DNA of 64,000 bases from Arenicola marina (Eukaryota > Annelida > Polychaeta > Arenicolidae): assembly GCA_964019135.1 (NCBI GenBank), contig OZ025248.1, positions 38,061,670-38,125,669 of the forward strand, read 5' to 3'. Under the pieces are notes generated by a model. The model did not search any database, had not been told where the DNA came from, and saw only the letters and a list, made by a program, of their open reading frames with translations. The position numbers and the translations under genes were made by a program. This document shows, one piece after another, positions 41,301-53,300 of the stretch (position 1 is the stretch's first letter; every line of letters begins with the position of its first letter).

Positions 41301-44300
41301 CAGAGTGGTGCAACATGACGAGGGGCAGAATGGTGCAACATGGCAAGTCGTTAGGACAGAGTGGTACAACATGGCGAATCGGTAGGTTCAGAGTGGTGCA
41401 ACATGACGAGTCGGTAGGACAGAGTGGTACAACATGACGTGTCGGTAGGACAGAGTGGTACAACATGACGAGTCGGTAGGTGCAGAATGGTACAACATGA
41501 CGAGTCGGTAGGACAGAGTTGTGTAACATGACGAGTCGGTAAGACAGAGTGATACAACATGACGAGTCGGTAGGTGCAGAGTGGTGCAACATGACGAGTT
41601 GGTAGGAGCAGAGTGGTACAACATGACGAGTCGGTAGGGGCAGACTGGTACAACATGACGAGTCGGTAGGACAGAGTGGTACATGACGAGTCGGCAGGTG
41701 CAGAATGGCGCAACATGACGAGTCGGTAGGTGCAGAGTGGCGCAACATGACGAGTCGGTAGGTGCAGAGTGGTACAACATGACGAGTTGGCAGGGGCAGA
41801 GCGGTGCAATATGACGAGTCAGTAGGACAGAGTGGTACAACATGACGAGTCGGTAGGGAGAGAGTGGTGCAACATGACGAGTCGGTAGGGAGAGAAAGGT
41901 GCAACATGACGAGTCGGTAGGGAGAGAGTGGTGCAACATGACGAGTCGGTAGGGAGAGAAAGGTGCAACATGACGAGTCGGTAGGGAGAGAGTGGTGTAA
42001 CATGACGAGTCGGTAGGGAGAGAAAGGTGCAACATGACGAGTCGGTAGGGAGAGAGTGGTACAACATGACGAGTCGGTAGGTGCAGAGTGGTACAACATG
42101 ACGAGTCGGTAGGGGCAGAGTGGTGCAACATGACGAGTCGGTATATGCAGAGTGGTGCAACACGACGAGTCGGTAGGTGCAGAGTGGTGCAACATGAAGA
42201 GTCGATAGGGCAGAGTGTTGCAACATGAAGAGTTGGTAGGGGCAGAGTGGTGCAATATGACGAGTCAGTAGGACAGAGTGGTACAACATGGCGAGTCGGT
42301 AGGTGCAGATTGGTACAACATGACGAGTCGGTAGAACGGAGTGGTACAACATGACGAGTCGGTAGGTGCAGAGTGGTACAATATGACGAGTTGGTAGGGG
42401 CGGTGATAAATGACGCGTCAGTATGACAGAAGGGTACAACATGACGAGTCGGTAGGGGCAGAGTGGTAAAACATGACGAGTTGGTATGTGCAGTGTGGTG
42501 CAACATGACGATTCGGTAGGTGCAGAGTTGTACATGACGAATCGGTAGGTGCAGAGTGGTGCAACATGACGAGTTGGTAAGGGCAGAGTGGTACAATATG
42601 ACGAGTCAGTAGGACAGAGTGGTACAACATGACGAGTCGGGAGATACAGAGTGGTACAACATGACGAGTCGGTAGGACAGAATGGTACATGACGAGTCGG
42701 TTGGACAGAGTGGTACAACATGACGTGTCGGTAGGTGCAGAGCGGTGCAACATGACGAGTCGGTAGATGAAGAGTGGTGCAACATGACGAGGGGCAGAAT
42801 GGTGCAACATGGCAAGTCGTTAGGACAGAGTGGTACAACATGGCGAATCGGTAGGTTCAGAGTGGTGCAACATGACGAGTCGGTAGGACAGAGTGGTACA
42901 ACATGACGTGTCGGTAGGACAGAGTGGTACAACATGACGAGTCGGTAGGTGCAGAGTGGTACAACATGACGAGTCGGTAGGACAGAGTGATACAACATGA
43001 CGACTCGGTAGGTGCAGAGTGGTGCAACATGACGAGTTGGTAGGAGCAGAGTGGTACAACATGACGAGTCGGTAGGTGCAGACTGGTACAACATGACGAG
43101 TCGGTAGGACAGAGTGGTACATGACGAGTCGGCAGGTGCAGAATGGCGCAACATGACGAGTCGGTAGGTGCAGAGTGGCGCAACATGACGAGTCCGTAGG
43201 TGCAGAGTGGTACAACATGACGAGTTGGCAGGGGCAGAGCGGTGCAATATGACGAGTCAGTAGGACAGAGTGGTACAACATGACGAGTCGGTAGGGAGAG
43301 AGTGGTGCAACATGACGAGTCGGTAGGGAGAGAAAGGTGCAACATGACGAGTCGGTAGGGAGAGAGTGGTGCAACATGACGAGTCGGTAGGGAGAGAAAG
43401 GTGCAACATGACGAGTCGGTAGGGAGAGAAAGGTGCAACATGACGAGTCGGTAGGGAGAGAGTGGTACAACATGACGAGTCGGTAGGGGCAGAGTGGTGC
43501 AACATGACGAGTCGGTAGATGCAGAGTGGTGCAACACGACGAGACGGTAGGTGCAGAGTGGTGCAACATGAAGAGTCGATAGGGCAGAGTGTTGCAACAT
43601 GAAGAGTTGGCAGGGGCAGAGTGGTGCAATATGACGAGTCAGTAGGACAGAGTGGTACAACATGGCGAGTCGGCAGGTGCAGAATGGCGCAACATGACGA
43701 GTCGGTAGGACAGAGTGGTACAACATGACGAGTCGGTAGGTGCAGAGTGGTACATGACGAGTCGGCAGGTGCAGAATGGCGCAACATGACGAGTCGGTAG
43801 GTGCAGAGTGGCGCAACATGACGAGTCGGTAGGTGCAGTGTGGTACAACATGACGAGTTGCCAGGGGCAGAGCGGTGCAATACGACGAGTCAGTAGGAGA
43901 GAGTGGTACAACATGACGAATCGGTAGGTGCAGAGTGGTGCAACATGACGAGTTGGCAGGGGCAGAGCGGTGCAATATGACGAGTCAGTAGGACAAAGTG
44001 GTACAACATGACGAGTCGGTAGGTGCAGAGTGGTACATGACGAGTCGGTAGGGGCAGAGTGGTGCAACATGACGAGGTGGTAGGGGCAGAGTGGTGCAAT
44101 ATGACGAGTCAGTAGGACAGAGTGCTACAACATGACGAGTCGGTAGGTGCAGAATGGTGCAACTTGACGAGTCGGTAGGCGCAGATTGATACAACCTGAC
44201 GAGTCGGTAGGACAGAGTGGTGCAACATGACGAGTCGTTAGGACAGTGGTACAACATGACGAGTCAGCAGGTGCAGAGTGGTGCAACATGACGAGTCGGT

Positions 44301-47300
44301 AGGTGCAGCGTGGTAAAACATGACGAGTCGGTAGGACAGAATGGTACAACATGACGTGTCGGTAGGGGCAGAGTGGTGCAACATGACGAGTTGGTAGGGG
44401 CAGAGCGGTAAAACATGACGAGTCGGTAGGACAGAGTGGTACAACATGACGAGTCGATAGGTGCAGATTGGTACAACATGACGAGTCGGTAGGACAGAGT
44501 GGTGCAACATGACGAGTCGGTAGGACAGAGTGGTACAACATCACGAGTCAGCAGGTGCAGAGTGGCGCAACATGAAGGGTCGTTAGGAGCAGAGTGGTGC
44601 AGCATGACGAGTCGGTAGGTGCAGAGTGGTAACACATGACGAGTCGGTAGGACAGAGTGGTACAACATGACGAGTCGGTACGACAGAGTGGTGCAACATG
44701 ACGAGTCGGTAAGACACAGTGATACAACATGACGAGTCGGTAGGTGCAGACTGGCGCAACATGACATGCCGGTAGGGGCAGAGTGGTGCAACATGACGAA
44801 TCGGTAGGTGCAGAATAGTGCAACATGACGAGTCGGTAGGTGCAGAGTGGTACAACATGACGAGTCGGTAGGACAGAGCTGTGTAACATGACGAGTCGGT
44901 AAGACAGAGTGATACAACATGACGAGTCTGTAGGTGCAGAGTGGTGCCACATGACGAGTTGGTACGAGCAGAGTGGTGCAACATAACGAGTCGGTAGGTG
45001 TAGAGTGGCGCAACATGACGTGTCGGTAGGACAGAGTGGTACAACATGACGAGTCGGTAGGGGCAGAGTGGTGCAACATGACGAGTCGGTAGATGCAGAG
45101 TGGTACAATATGACGAGTCGGTAGGAACAGAGTGGTACAACATCACGAGTCGGCAGGTGCAGAGTGGTACAACATGACGTGTCGGTAGGGGCAGAGTGGC
45201 GCAACATGACCAGTCGGTAGGGACAGAGTGGTGCAACACGACGAGTCGGTAGGTGCAGAGTGGTGCAACATGAAGAGTCGGTAGGGGCAGAGTGGTGCAA
45301 CATGACGAGTTGACAGGGGCAGAGCGGTGCAATATGACGAGTCAGTAGGACAGAGTGGTACAACATGACGATTCGGTAGGTGCAGAGTGGTGCAACATGA
45401 CGAGTTGGCAGGGGCAGAGCGGTGCAATATGACGAGTCAGTAGGACAGAGTGGTCCAACATGACGAGTCGGTAGGCGCAGATTGGTACAACCTGACGAGT
45501 CGGTAGGATAGAGTGGTGCAACATGACGAGTCGTTAGGACAGAGTGGTACAACATGACGAGTCAGCACGTGCAGAGTGGTGCAACATGACGAGTCGGTAG
45601 GTGCAGAGTGGTAAAACATGACGAGTCGGTAGGACAGAGTGGTACGACATGACGAGTCGGTAGGTGCAGATTGGTACAACATGACGAGTCGGTAGGTGCA
45701 GAGTGGTAAAACATGACGAGTCGGTAGGACAGAGTGGTACAACATGACGAGTCGGTAGGTGCAGATGGTACAACATGACGAGTCGGTAGGGGCAGAGTGG
45801 TGCAACATGACGAGTTGGTAGGGGCAGAGTGGTGCAACATGACGAGTCGGTAGGAACAGAGTGATACAACATAACGAGTCGGTAGGTGCAGAGTGGTACA
45901 ACATAACGAGTCGGTAGGTGTAGAGTGGCGCAACATGACGTGTCGGTAGGACAGACTGGTACAACATGACGAGTTGGTAGGGGCAGAGTGGTGCAACATG
46001 ACGAGTCGGTAGATGCAGAGTGGTACAATATGACGAGTCGGTAGGAACAGAGAGGTACAACATAACGAGTCGGTAGGTGCAGAGTGGTACAACATGACGT
46101 GTCGGTAGGGGCAGAGTGGCGCAACATGACGTGTGGGTAGGGACAGAGTGGTGCAACAAGACGAGTCGGTAGGTGTAGAGTGGTGCAACATGACGAGTCG
46201 GTAGGTGCAGAGTGGTACAACATGACGTGTCGGGCAGAGTGGTGCAACATGAGGAGTCGGTAGGACAGAGTGGTACAACATGACGTGTCGTTAGGGGCAG
46301 AGCGGTGCAACATGACGAGTCGGTATGTGCAGAGTGGTGCAACATGACGAGGGGCAGAATGGTACAACATGGCAAGTCGTTAGGACAGAGTGGTACAACA
46401 TGGCGAATCGGTAGGTTCAGAGTGGTGCAACATGACGAGTCGGTAGGACAGAGTGGTACAACATGACGTGTCGGTAGGACAGAGTGGTACAACATGACGA
46501 GTCGGTAGGTGCAGAGTGGCACAACATGACGAGTCGGTAGGACAGAGTGGTGTAACATGACGAGTCGGTAAGACAGATTGATACAACATGACGAGTCGGT
46601 AGGACAGAGTGGTGGAACATGACGAGTCGTTAGGACAGAGTGGTACAACATGACGAGTCGGTATGTGCAGAGTGGTGCAACATGACGAGGGGCAGAATGG
46701 TGCAACATGGCGAGTCGTTAGGACAGAGTGGTACAACATGGCGAGTCGGTAGGTGCAGAGTGGCGCAACATGAAGTGTCGTTAGGGGCAGAGTGGTGCAA
46801 CAGGACGAGTCGGTAGATACAGAGTGGTATAACATCACGAGTCGGTAGGACAGAATGACGCAACATTACGAGTCGGTACGACAGAGTGGTACAACCTGAC
46901 GAGTCGGTAGGTGCAGAGTGGCGCAACATGACGAGTCGGTAGGACAGAGTGTTACAACATGACGAGTCGGTAGGTGCAGATTGGTACAACATGACGAGTC
47001 GGTAGGACAGAGTGGTGCAACATGACGAGTCGGTAGATGCAGAGTGGTACATGACGAATCGGTAGGTGCAGAGTGGTACAACAGGACAAGTTGGTAGGGG
47101 CAGAGTGGTACAATATGACGAGTCAGTGGGACAGAGTGGTACAACATGACGAGTCGGTAGATACAGAGTGGTACAACATGACGAGTCGGTAAGACAGAAT
47201 GGTGCAACATGACGAGTCGGTTGGACAGAGTGGTACAACATCACGAGTCGGTAGGTGCAGAGTGGCGCAACATGACGAGTCGGTAGGACAGAGTGGTACA

Positions 47301-50300
47301 ACATGACGTGTCGGTAGGGGCAGAGCGGTGCAACATGACGAGTCGGTAGATGCAGAGTGGTAAAACATGACGAGTCGGTAGATGCAGAGTGGTACAATAT
47401 GACGATTCGGTAGGTGCAGAGTGGTACAACATGACGAGTCGGTAGGTGAAGAGTGGTGCAACATGACGAGTTGTAGGGGCAGAGTGGTGCAACATGACAA
47501 GTTGGTAGGTGAAGAGTGGTGCAACATGACGAGTTGTAGGGGCAGAGTGGTGCAACATGACAAGTTGGTAAGGGCAGAGTGGTGCAACATGACGAGTCAG
47601 AAGGAAAGGTGGTACAGCCTGACGAGTCGGTAGGTGCAGAGTGGTACAATATGACGAGTTGGTAGGGGCGGTGATAAATGACGAGTCAGTATGACAGAAG
47701 GGTACATTATGACGAGTCGGTAGGGGCAGAGTGGTAAAACATGACGAGTTGGTATGTGCAGAGTGGTGCAACATGACGATTCGGTAGGTGCAGAGTGGTA
47801 CATGACGAATCGGTAGGTGCAGAGTGGTGCAACATGACGAGTTGGTCAGGGCAGAGTGGTACAATATGACGAGTCAGTAGGACAGAGTGGTACAACATGA
47901 CGAGTCGGGAGATACAGAGTGGTACAACATGACGAGTCGGTAGGACAGAATGGTGCAACATGACGAGTCGGTAGGACAGAGTGGTACAACATGACGAGTC
48001 GGAAGGTGCGGAGTGGCGCAACATGACGAGTCGGTAGGACAGAGTGGTACAACATGAGGTGTCGGTAGGGGCAGAGTGGTGCAACATGTCGTGTCGGTAG
48101 GGGCGGAGTGGTGCAACATGACGAGTCGGTAGGACAGAGTGGAACAACATGACGATTCGGTAGGTGCAAAGTGGTACATGACGAATCGGTAGGTGCAGTG
48201 TGGTGCAACATGACGAGTTGGTACGGGCAGACTGGTACAATATGACGAGTCAGTAGGACAGAGTGGTGCAACATGACGAGTCGTTAGATACAGAGTGGTA
48301 CAACATGACGAGTCGGTAGGACAGAATGGTGCAACATGACGAGTCGGTAGGACAGAGTGGTACAACATGACGTGTCGGTAGGGGCAGAGCGGTGCAACAT
48401 GACGAGTCGGTAGATGAAGAGTGGTACAATATGACGAGTCGGTAGGACAGAGTTGTCAAACATGACGAATCGGTAGGACAGAGTGATACAACATGACGAG
48501 TCGGTAGGTGCAGACTGGTGCAACATGACGAGTCGGTAGGTGCAGAGTGGTACAACATGACGTGTCGGTAGGGGCAGAGTGGTGCAACATGAGGAGTCGG
48601 TAGGACAGAGTGGTACAACATGACGTGTCGTTAGGGGCAGAGCGGTGCAACATGACGAGTCGGTATGTGTAGAGTGGTGCAACATGACGAGGGGCAGAAT
48701 GGTGCAACATGGCAAGTCGTTAGGACAGAGTGGTACAACATGGCGAATCGGTAGGTTCAGAGTGGTGCAACATGACGAGTCGGTAGGACAGAGTGGTACA
48801 ACATGACGTGTCGGTAGGACAGAGTGGTACAACATGACGAGTCGGTAGGTGCAGAATGGCACAACATGACGAGTCGGTAGGACAGAGTGGTGTAACATGA
48901 CGAGTCGGTAAGACAGATTGATACAACATGATGAGTCGGTAGGACAGAGTGGTGGAACGTGACGAGTCGTTAGGACAGAGTGGTACAACATGACGAGTCG
49001 GTATGTGCAGAGTGGTGCAACATGACGGGGGGCAGAATGGTGCAACATGGCGAGTCGTTAGGACAGAGTGGTACAACATGGCGAGTCGGTAGGTGCAGAG
49101 TGGCGCAACATGAAGTGTCGTTAGGGGCAGAGTGGTGCAACAGGACGAGTCGGTAGATACAGAGTGGTATAACATCACGAGTCGGTAGGACAGAATGATG
49201 CAACATGACGAGTCGGTACGACAGAGTGGTACAACATGACGAGTCGGTAGGTGCAGAGTGGCGCAACATGACGAGTCGGTAGGACAGAGTGGTACAACAT
49301 GACGTGTCGGTAGGGGCAGAGCGGTGCAACATGACGAGTCGGTAGATGCAGAGTGGTACAATATGACGAGTCGGTAGGGCAGAGTGGTAAAACATGACGA
49401 GTCGGTAGGACAGAGTGACACAAAATGACTAGTCGGTAGGTGCAGACTGGTGCAACATGATGAGTCGGTAGGTGCAGAGTGGTACAACATGACGTGTCGG
49501 TAGGGGCATCGTGGTGCAACATGACGAGTCGGTAGGTGCAGAATAGTGCAACATGACGAGTCGGTATGGGCAGAGTGGTGCAACATGACGAGTCGGTAGG
49601 GGCAGCGTGGTGCAACATGACGAGTCGGTAGGGGCAGCGTGGTGCAACATGACGAGTCGCTAGATGTAGACTGGTACAACATGACGAGTCGGTAGGACAG
49701 AGTGGTACAGCATGACGAGACGGTAGGTGCAGAGTGGTGCAACATGACGAGTCGGTCGGTGCAGAGTGGTGCAACATAACGAGTCGATAGGTGTAGAGTG
49801 GCGCAACTTGACGTGTCGGTAGGAACAGAATGGTACAACATGACGAGTCGGTAGGTGCAGAGTGGTACAACATGACGTGTCGGTAGGGGCAGAGTGGCGC
49901 AACATGATGTGTCGGTAGGGGCAGAGTGGAGCAACATTACGAGTCGGTAGGTGTAGAGTGGCGCAACATGACGTGTCGGTAGGACAGAGTGGTACAACAT
50001 GACGAGTCGGTAGGGGCAGAGTGGTAAAACATGACGAGTCGGTAGATGCAGAGTGGTACAATATGACGAGTCGGTAGGTGCAGAGTGGTGCAACATGACG
50101 AGTTGTAGGGGCAGAGTGGTGCAACATGACAAGTTGGTAGGTGAAGAGTGGTGAAACATGACGAGTTGTAGGGGCAGAGTGGTGCAACATGACAAGTTGG
50201 TAGGGGCAGAGTGGTGCAACATGACGAGTCAGAAGGAAAGGTGGTACAGCCTGACGAGTCGGTAGGTGCAGAGTGGTACAATATGACGAGTTGGTAGGGG

Positions 50301-53300
50301 CGGTGATAAATGACGAGTCAGTATGACAGAAGGGTACAACATGACGAGTCGGTAGGGGCAGAGTGGTAAAACATGACGAGTTGGTATGTGCAGAGTGGTG
50401 CAACATGACGATTCGGTAGGTGCAGAGTGGTACATGACGAATCGGTAGGTGCAGAGTGGTGCAACATGACGAGTTGGTAAGGGCAGAGTGGTACAATATG
50501 ACGAGTCAGTAGGACAGAGTGGTACAACATGACGAGTCGGGAGATACAGAGTGGTACAACATGACGAGTCGGTAGGACAGAATGGTGCAACATGACGAGT
50601 CGGTAGGACAGAGTGGTACAACATGACGAGTCGGAAGGCGCAGAGAGGCGCAACATGACGAGTCGTTAGGACAGAGTGGTACAACATGACGAGTCGGTAT
50701 GTGCAGAGTGGTGCAACGTGACGAGGGGCAGAATGGTGCAACATGGCGAGTCGTTAGGACAGAGTGGTACAACATGGCGAGTCGGTAGGTGCAGAGTGGC
50801 GCAACATGAAGTGTCGTTAGGGGCAGAGTGGTGCAACAGCACGAGTCGGTAGATACAGAGTGGTACAACATCACGAGTCGGTAGGACAGAATGACGCAAC
50901 ATGACGAGTCGGTACGACATAGTGGTACAACATGACGAGTCGGTAGGTGCAGAGTGGCGCAACATGACGAGTCGGTAGGACAGAGTGTTACAACATGACG
51001 AGTCGGTAGGTGCCGATTGGTACAACATAACGAGTCGGTAGGACAGAGTGGTGCACCATGACGAGTCGTTAGGACAGAGTGGTACAACATTATGAGTCAG
51101 CAGGTGCAGAGTGGCGCAACATGACGAGTCGGTAGGTGCAGAGTGGTACAACATGACGAGTCGGTAGGACAGAGTGTTGCAACATGACGAGTCGGTAAGA
51201 CAGAGTGATACAACATGACGAGTCGGTAGGTGCAGAGTGGCGCAACATGACCTGTCGGTAGGGGCAGAGTGGTGCAACATGACGAGTCGGTAGGTGCAGA
51301 ATAGTGCAACATGTCGAGTCGGTAGGTGCAGAATGGTGCAACATGACGAGTCTTTAGGACAGAGTGGTACAACATGACGAGTCGGTAGGGGCAGCGTGGT
51401 GCAACATGACGAGTCGGTAGATGCACAGTGTTACAACATGACGAGTCGGTAGGACAGAGTGGTACAACATGACGAGTCGGTAGATGCAGAGCGGTACAAC
51501 ATGACGAGTCGGTAGGACAGAGTGGTGTAACATAACGAGTCCGTAAGACAGAGTGATACAACATGACGAGTCGGTAGGTGCAGAGTGGTGCAAGATGACG
51601 AGTCGGTAGGTGCAGAATGGCGCAACATGACGAGTCGGTAAGACAGAGTGGTGCAACATGACGAGTCGGTAAGACAGAGTGATACAAGATGATGAGTCGG
51701 TAGGTGCAGAGTGGCGCAACATGACGTGTCGGTAGGGGCAGAGAGGTGCAACATGACGAGTCGGTAGGAACAGAGTGGCACAACATAACGAGTCGGTAGG
51801 TGCAGAGTGGCGCAACATGACGAGTCGGTAAGACAGAGTGGCGCAACATGACGTGTCGGTAGGGGCAGAGTGGTGCAACATGACGAGTCGGTAGGTGCAG
51901 AATAGTGCAACATCACGAGTCGGTAGGTGCAGAGTGGTGCAACATGACGTGTCGGTAGGACAGAGTGGTACAACATGATGAGTCGGTAGGTGCAGAGTGG
52001 CGCAACATGACGTGTCGGTAGGGGCAGAGTGGTGCAACATGACGAGTCGGTAGGTGCAGAATAGTGCAACATCATGAGTCAGTAGGTGCAGAGTGGTGCA
52101 ACATGACGTGTCGGTAGGACAGAATGGTACAACATGACGAGTCGGTAGGGGCAGCGAGGTGCAACATGACGAGTCGGTAGATGCAGAGTGGTACAACATG
52201 ACGAGTCGGTAGGTGCAGAGTGGTACAACATGACGAGTCGGTAGGAGAGAGTGGTGTAACATGACGAGTCGGTGAGACAGATTGATACAACATGACGAGT
52301 CGGTAGGTGGAGAGTGGTACAACATGACGAGTCGGTAGGTGCAGAGTGGCGCAGCATAACGAATCGGGAGGTGTAGAGTGGCGCAACATGACGTGTCGGT
52401 AGGACAGAGTGGTACAACATGACGAGTCGGTAGGGGCAGCGTGGTGCAACATGACGATTCGGTAGATGCAGAGTGGTACAACATGACGAGTCGGTAAGAC
52501 AGTGCGGTACAACATGACGAGTCGGTAGATGCAGAGTGGTACAACATGACGAGTCGGTAGGAGAGAGTGGTGTAACATGACGAGTCGGTGAGACAGATTG
52601 ATACATGACGAGTCGGTAGGTGCAGAGTGGTGCAACATGACGAGTCGGTAGGTGCAGAGTAGTGCAACATAACGAGTCGGGGGGTGTAGAGTGGCGCAAA
52701 ATGACGTGTCGGTAGGACAGAGTGGTACAACATGACGAGTCGGTAGGGGCAGAGTGGCGCAACATGACTAGTCGGTAGATACAGAGTGGTACAACATGAA
52801 AAGTCGGTAGGACAGAATGGTGCAACATGACGAGTCGGTAGGACAGAATGGTACAACATGACGAGTCGGTAGGACAGAGTGGTACAACATGACGAGTCGG
52901 TAGTTGCAGAGTGGCGCAACATGACGAGTCGGTAGGACAGAGTGGTACAACATGACGAGTCGGTAGGTGCAGATTAGTACAACATAACGAGTCGGTAGGA
53001 GAGAGTGGTGCAATATGACGATTCGTTAGGACAGAGTGGTACAACATGACGAGTCAGCAGGTGCAGAGTGGCGCAACATGAAGTGTCGTTAGGGACAGAG
53101 TGGTGCAACATAACGAGTCGGTAGGTGCAGAGTGGTGCAACATGACGAGTCGGTAGGACAGAGTGGTACAACATGACGAGTCGGTAGGTGCAGAGTGGTG
53201 CAACATGACTAGTCGGTAGGACAGAGTGGTGCAACATGACGAGTCGGGAAGACAGAGTGATACAACATGACGAGTCGGTAGGTGCAGAGTGGCGCAACAT

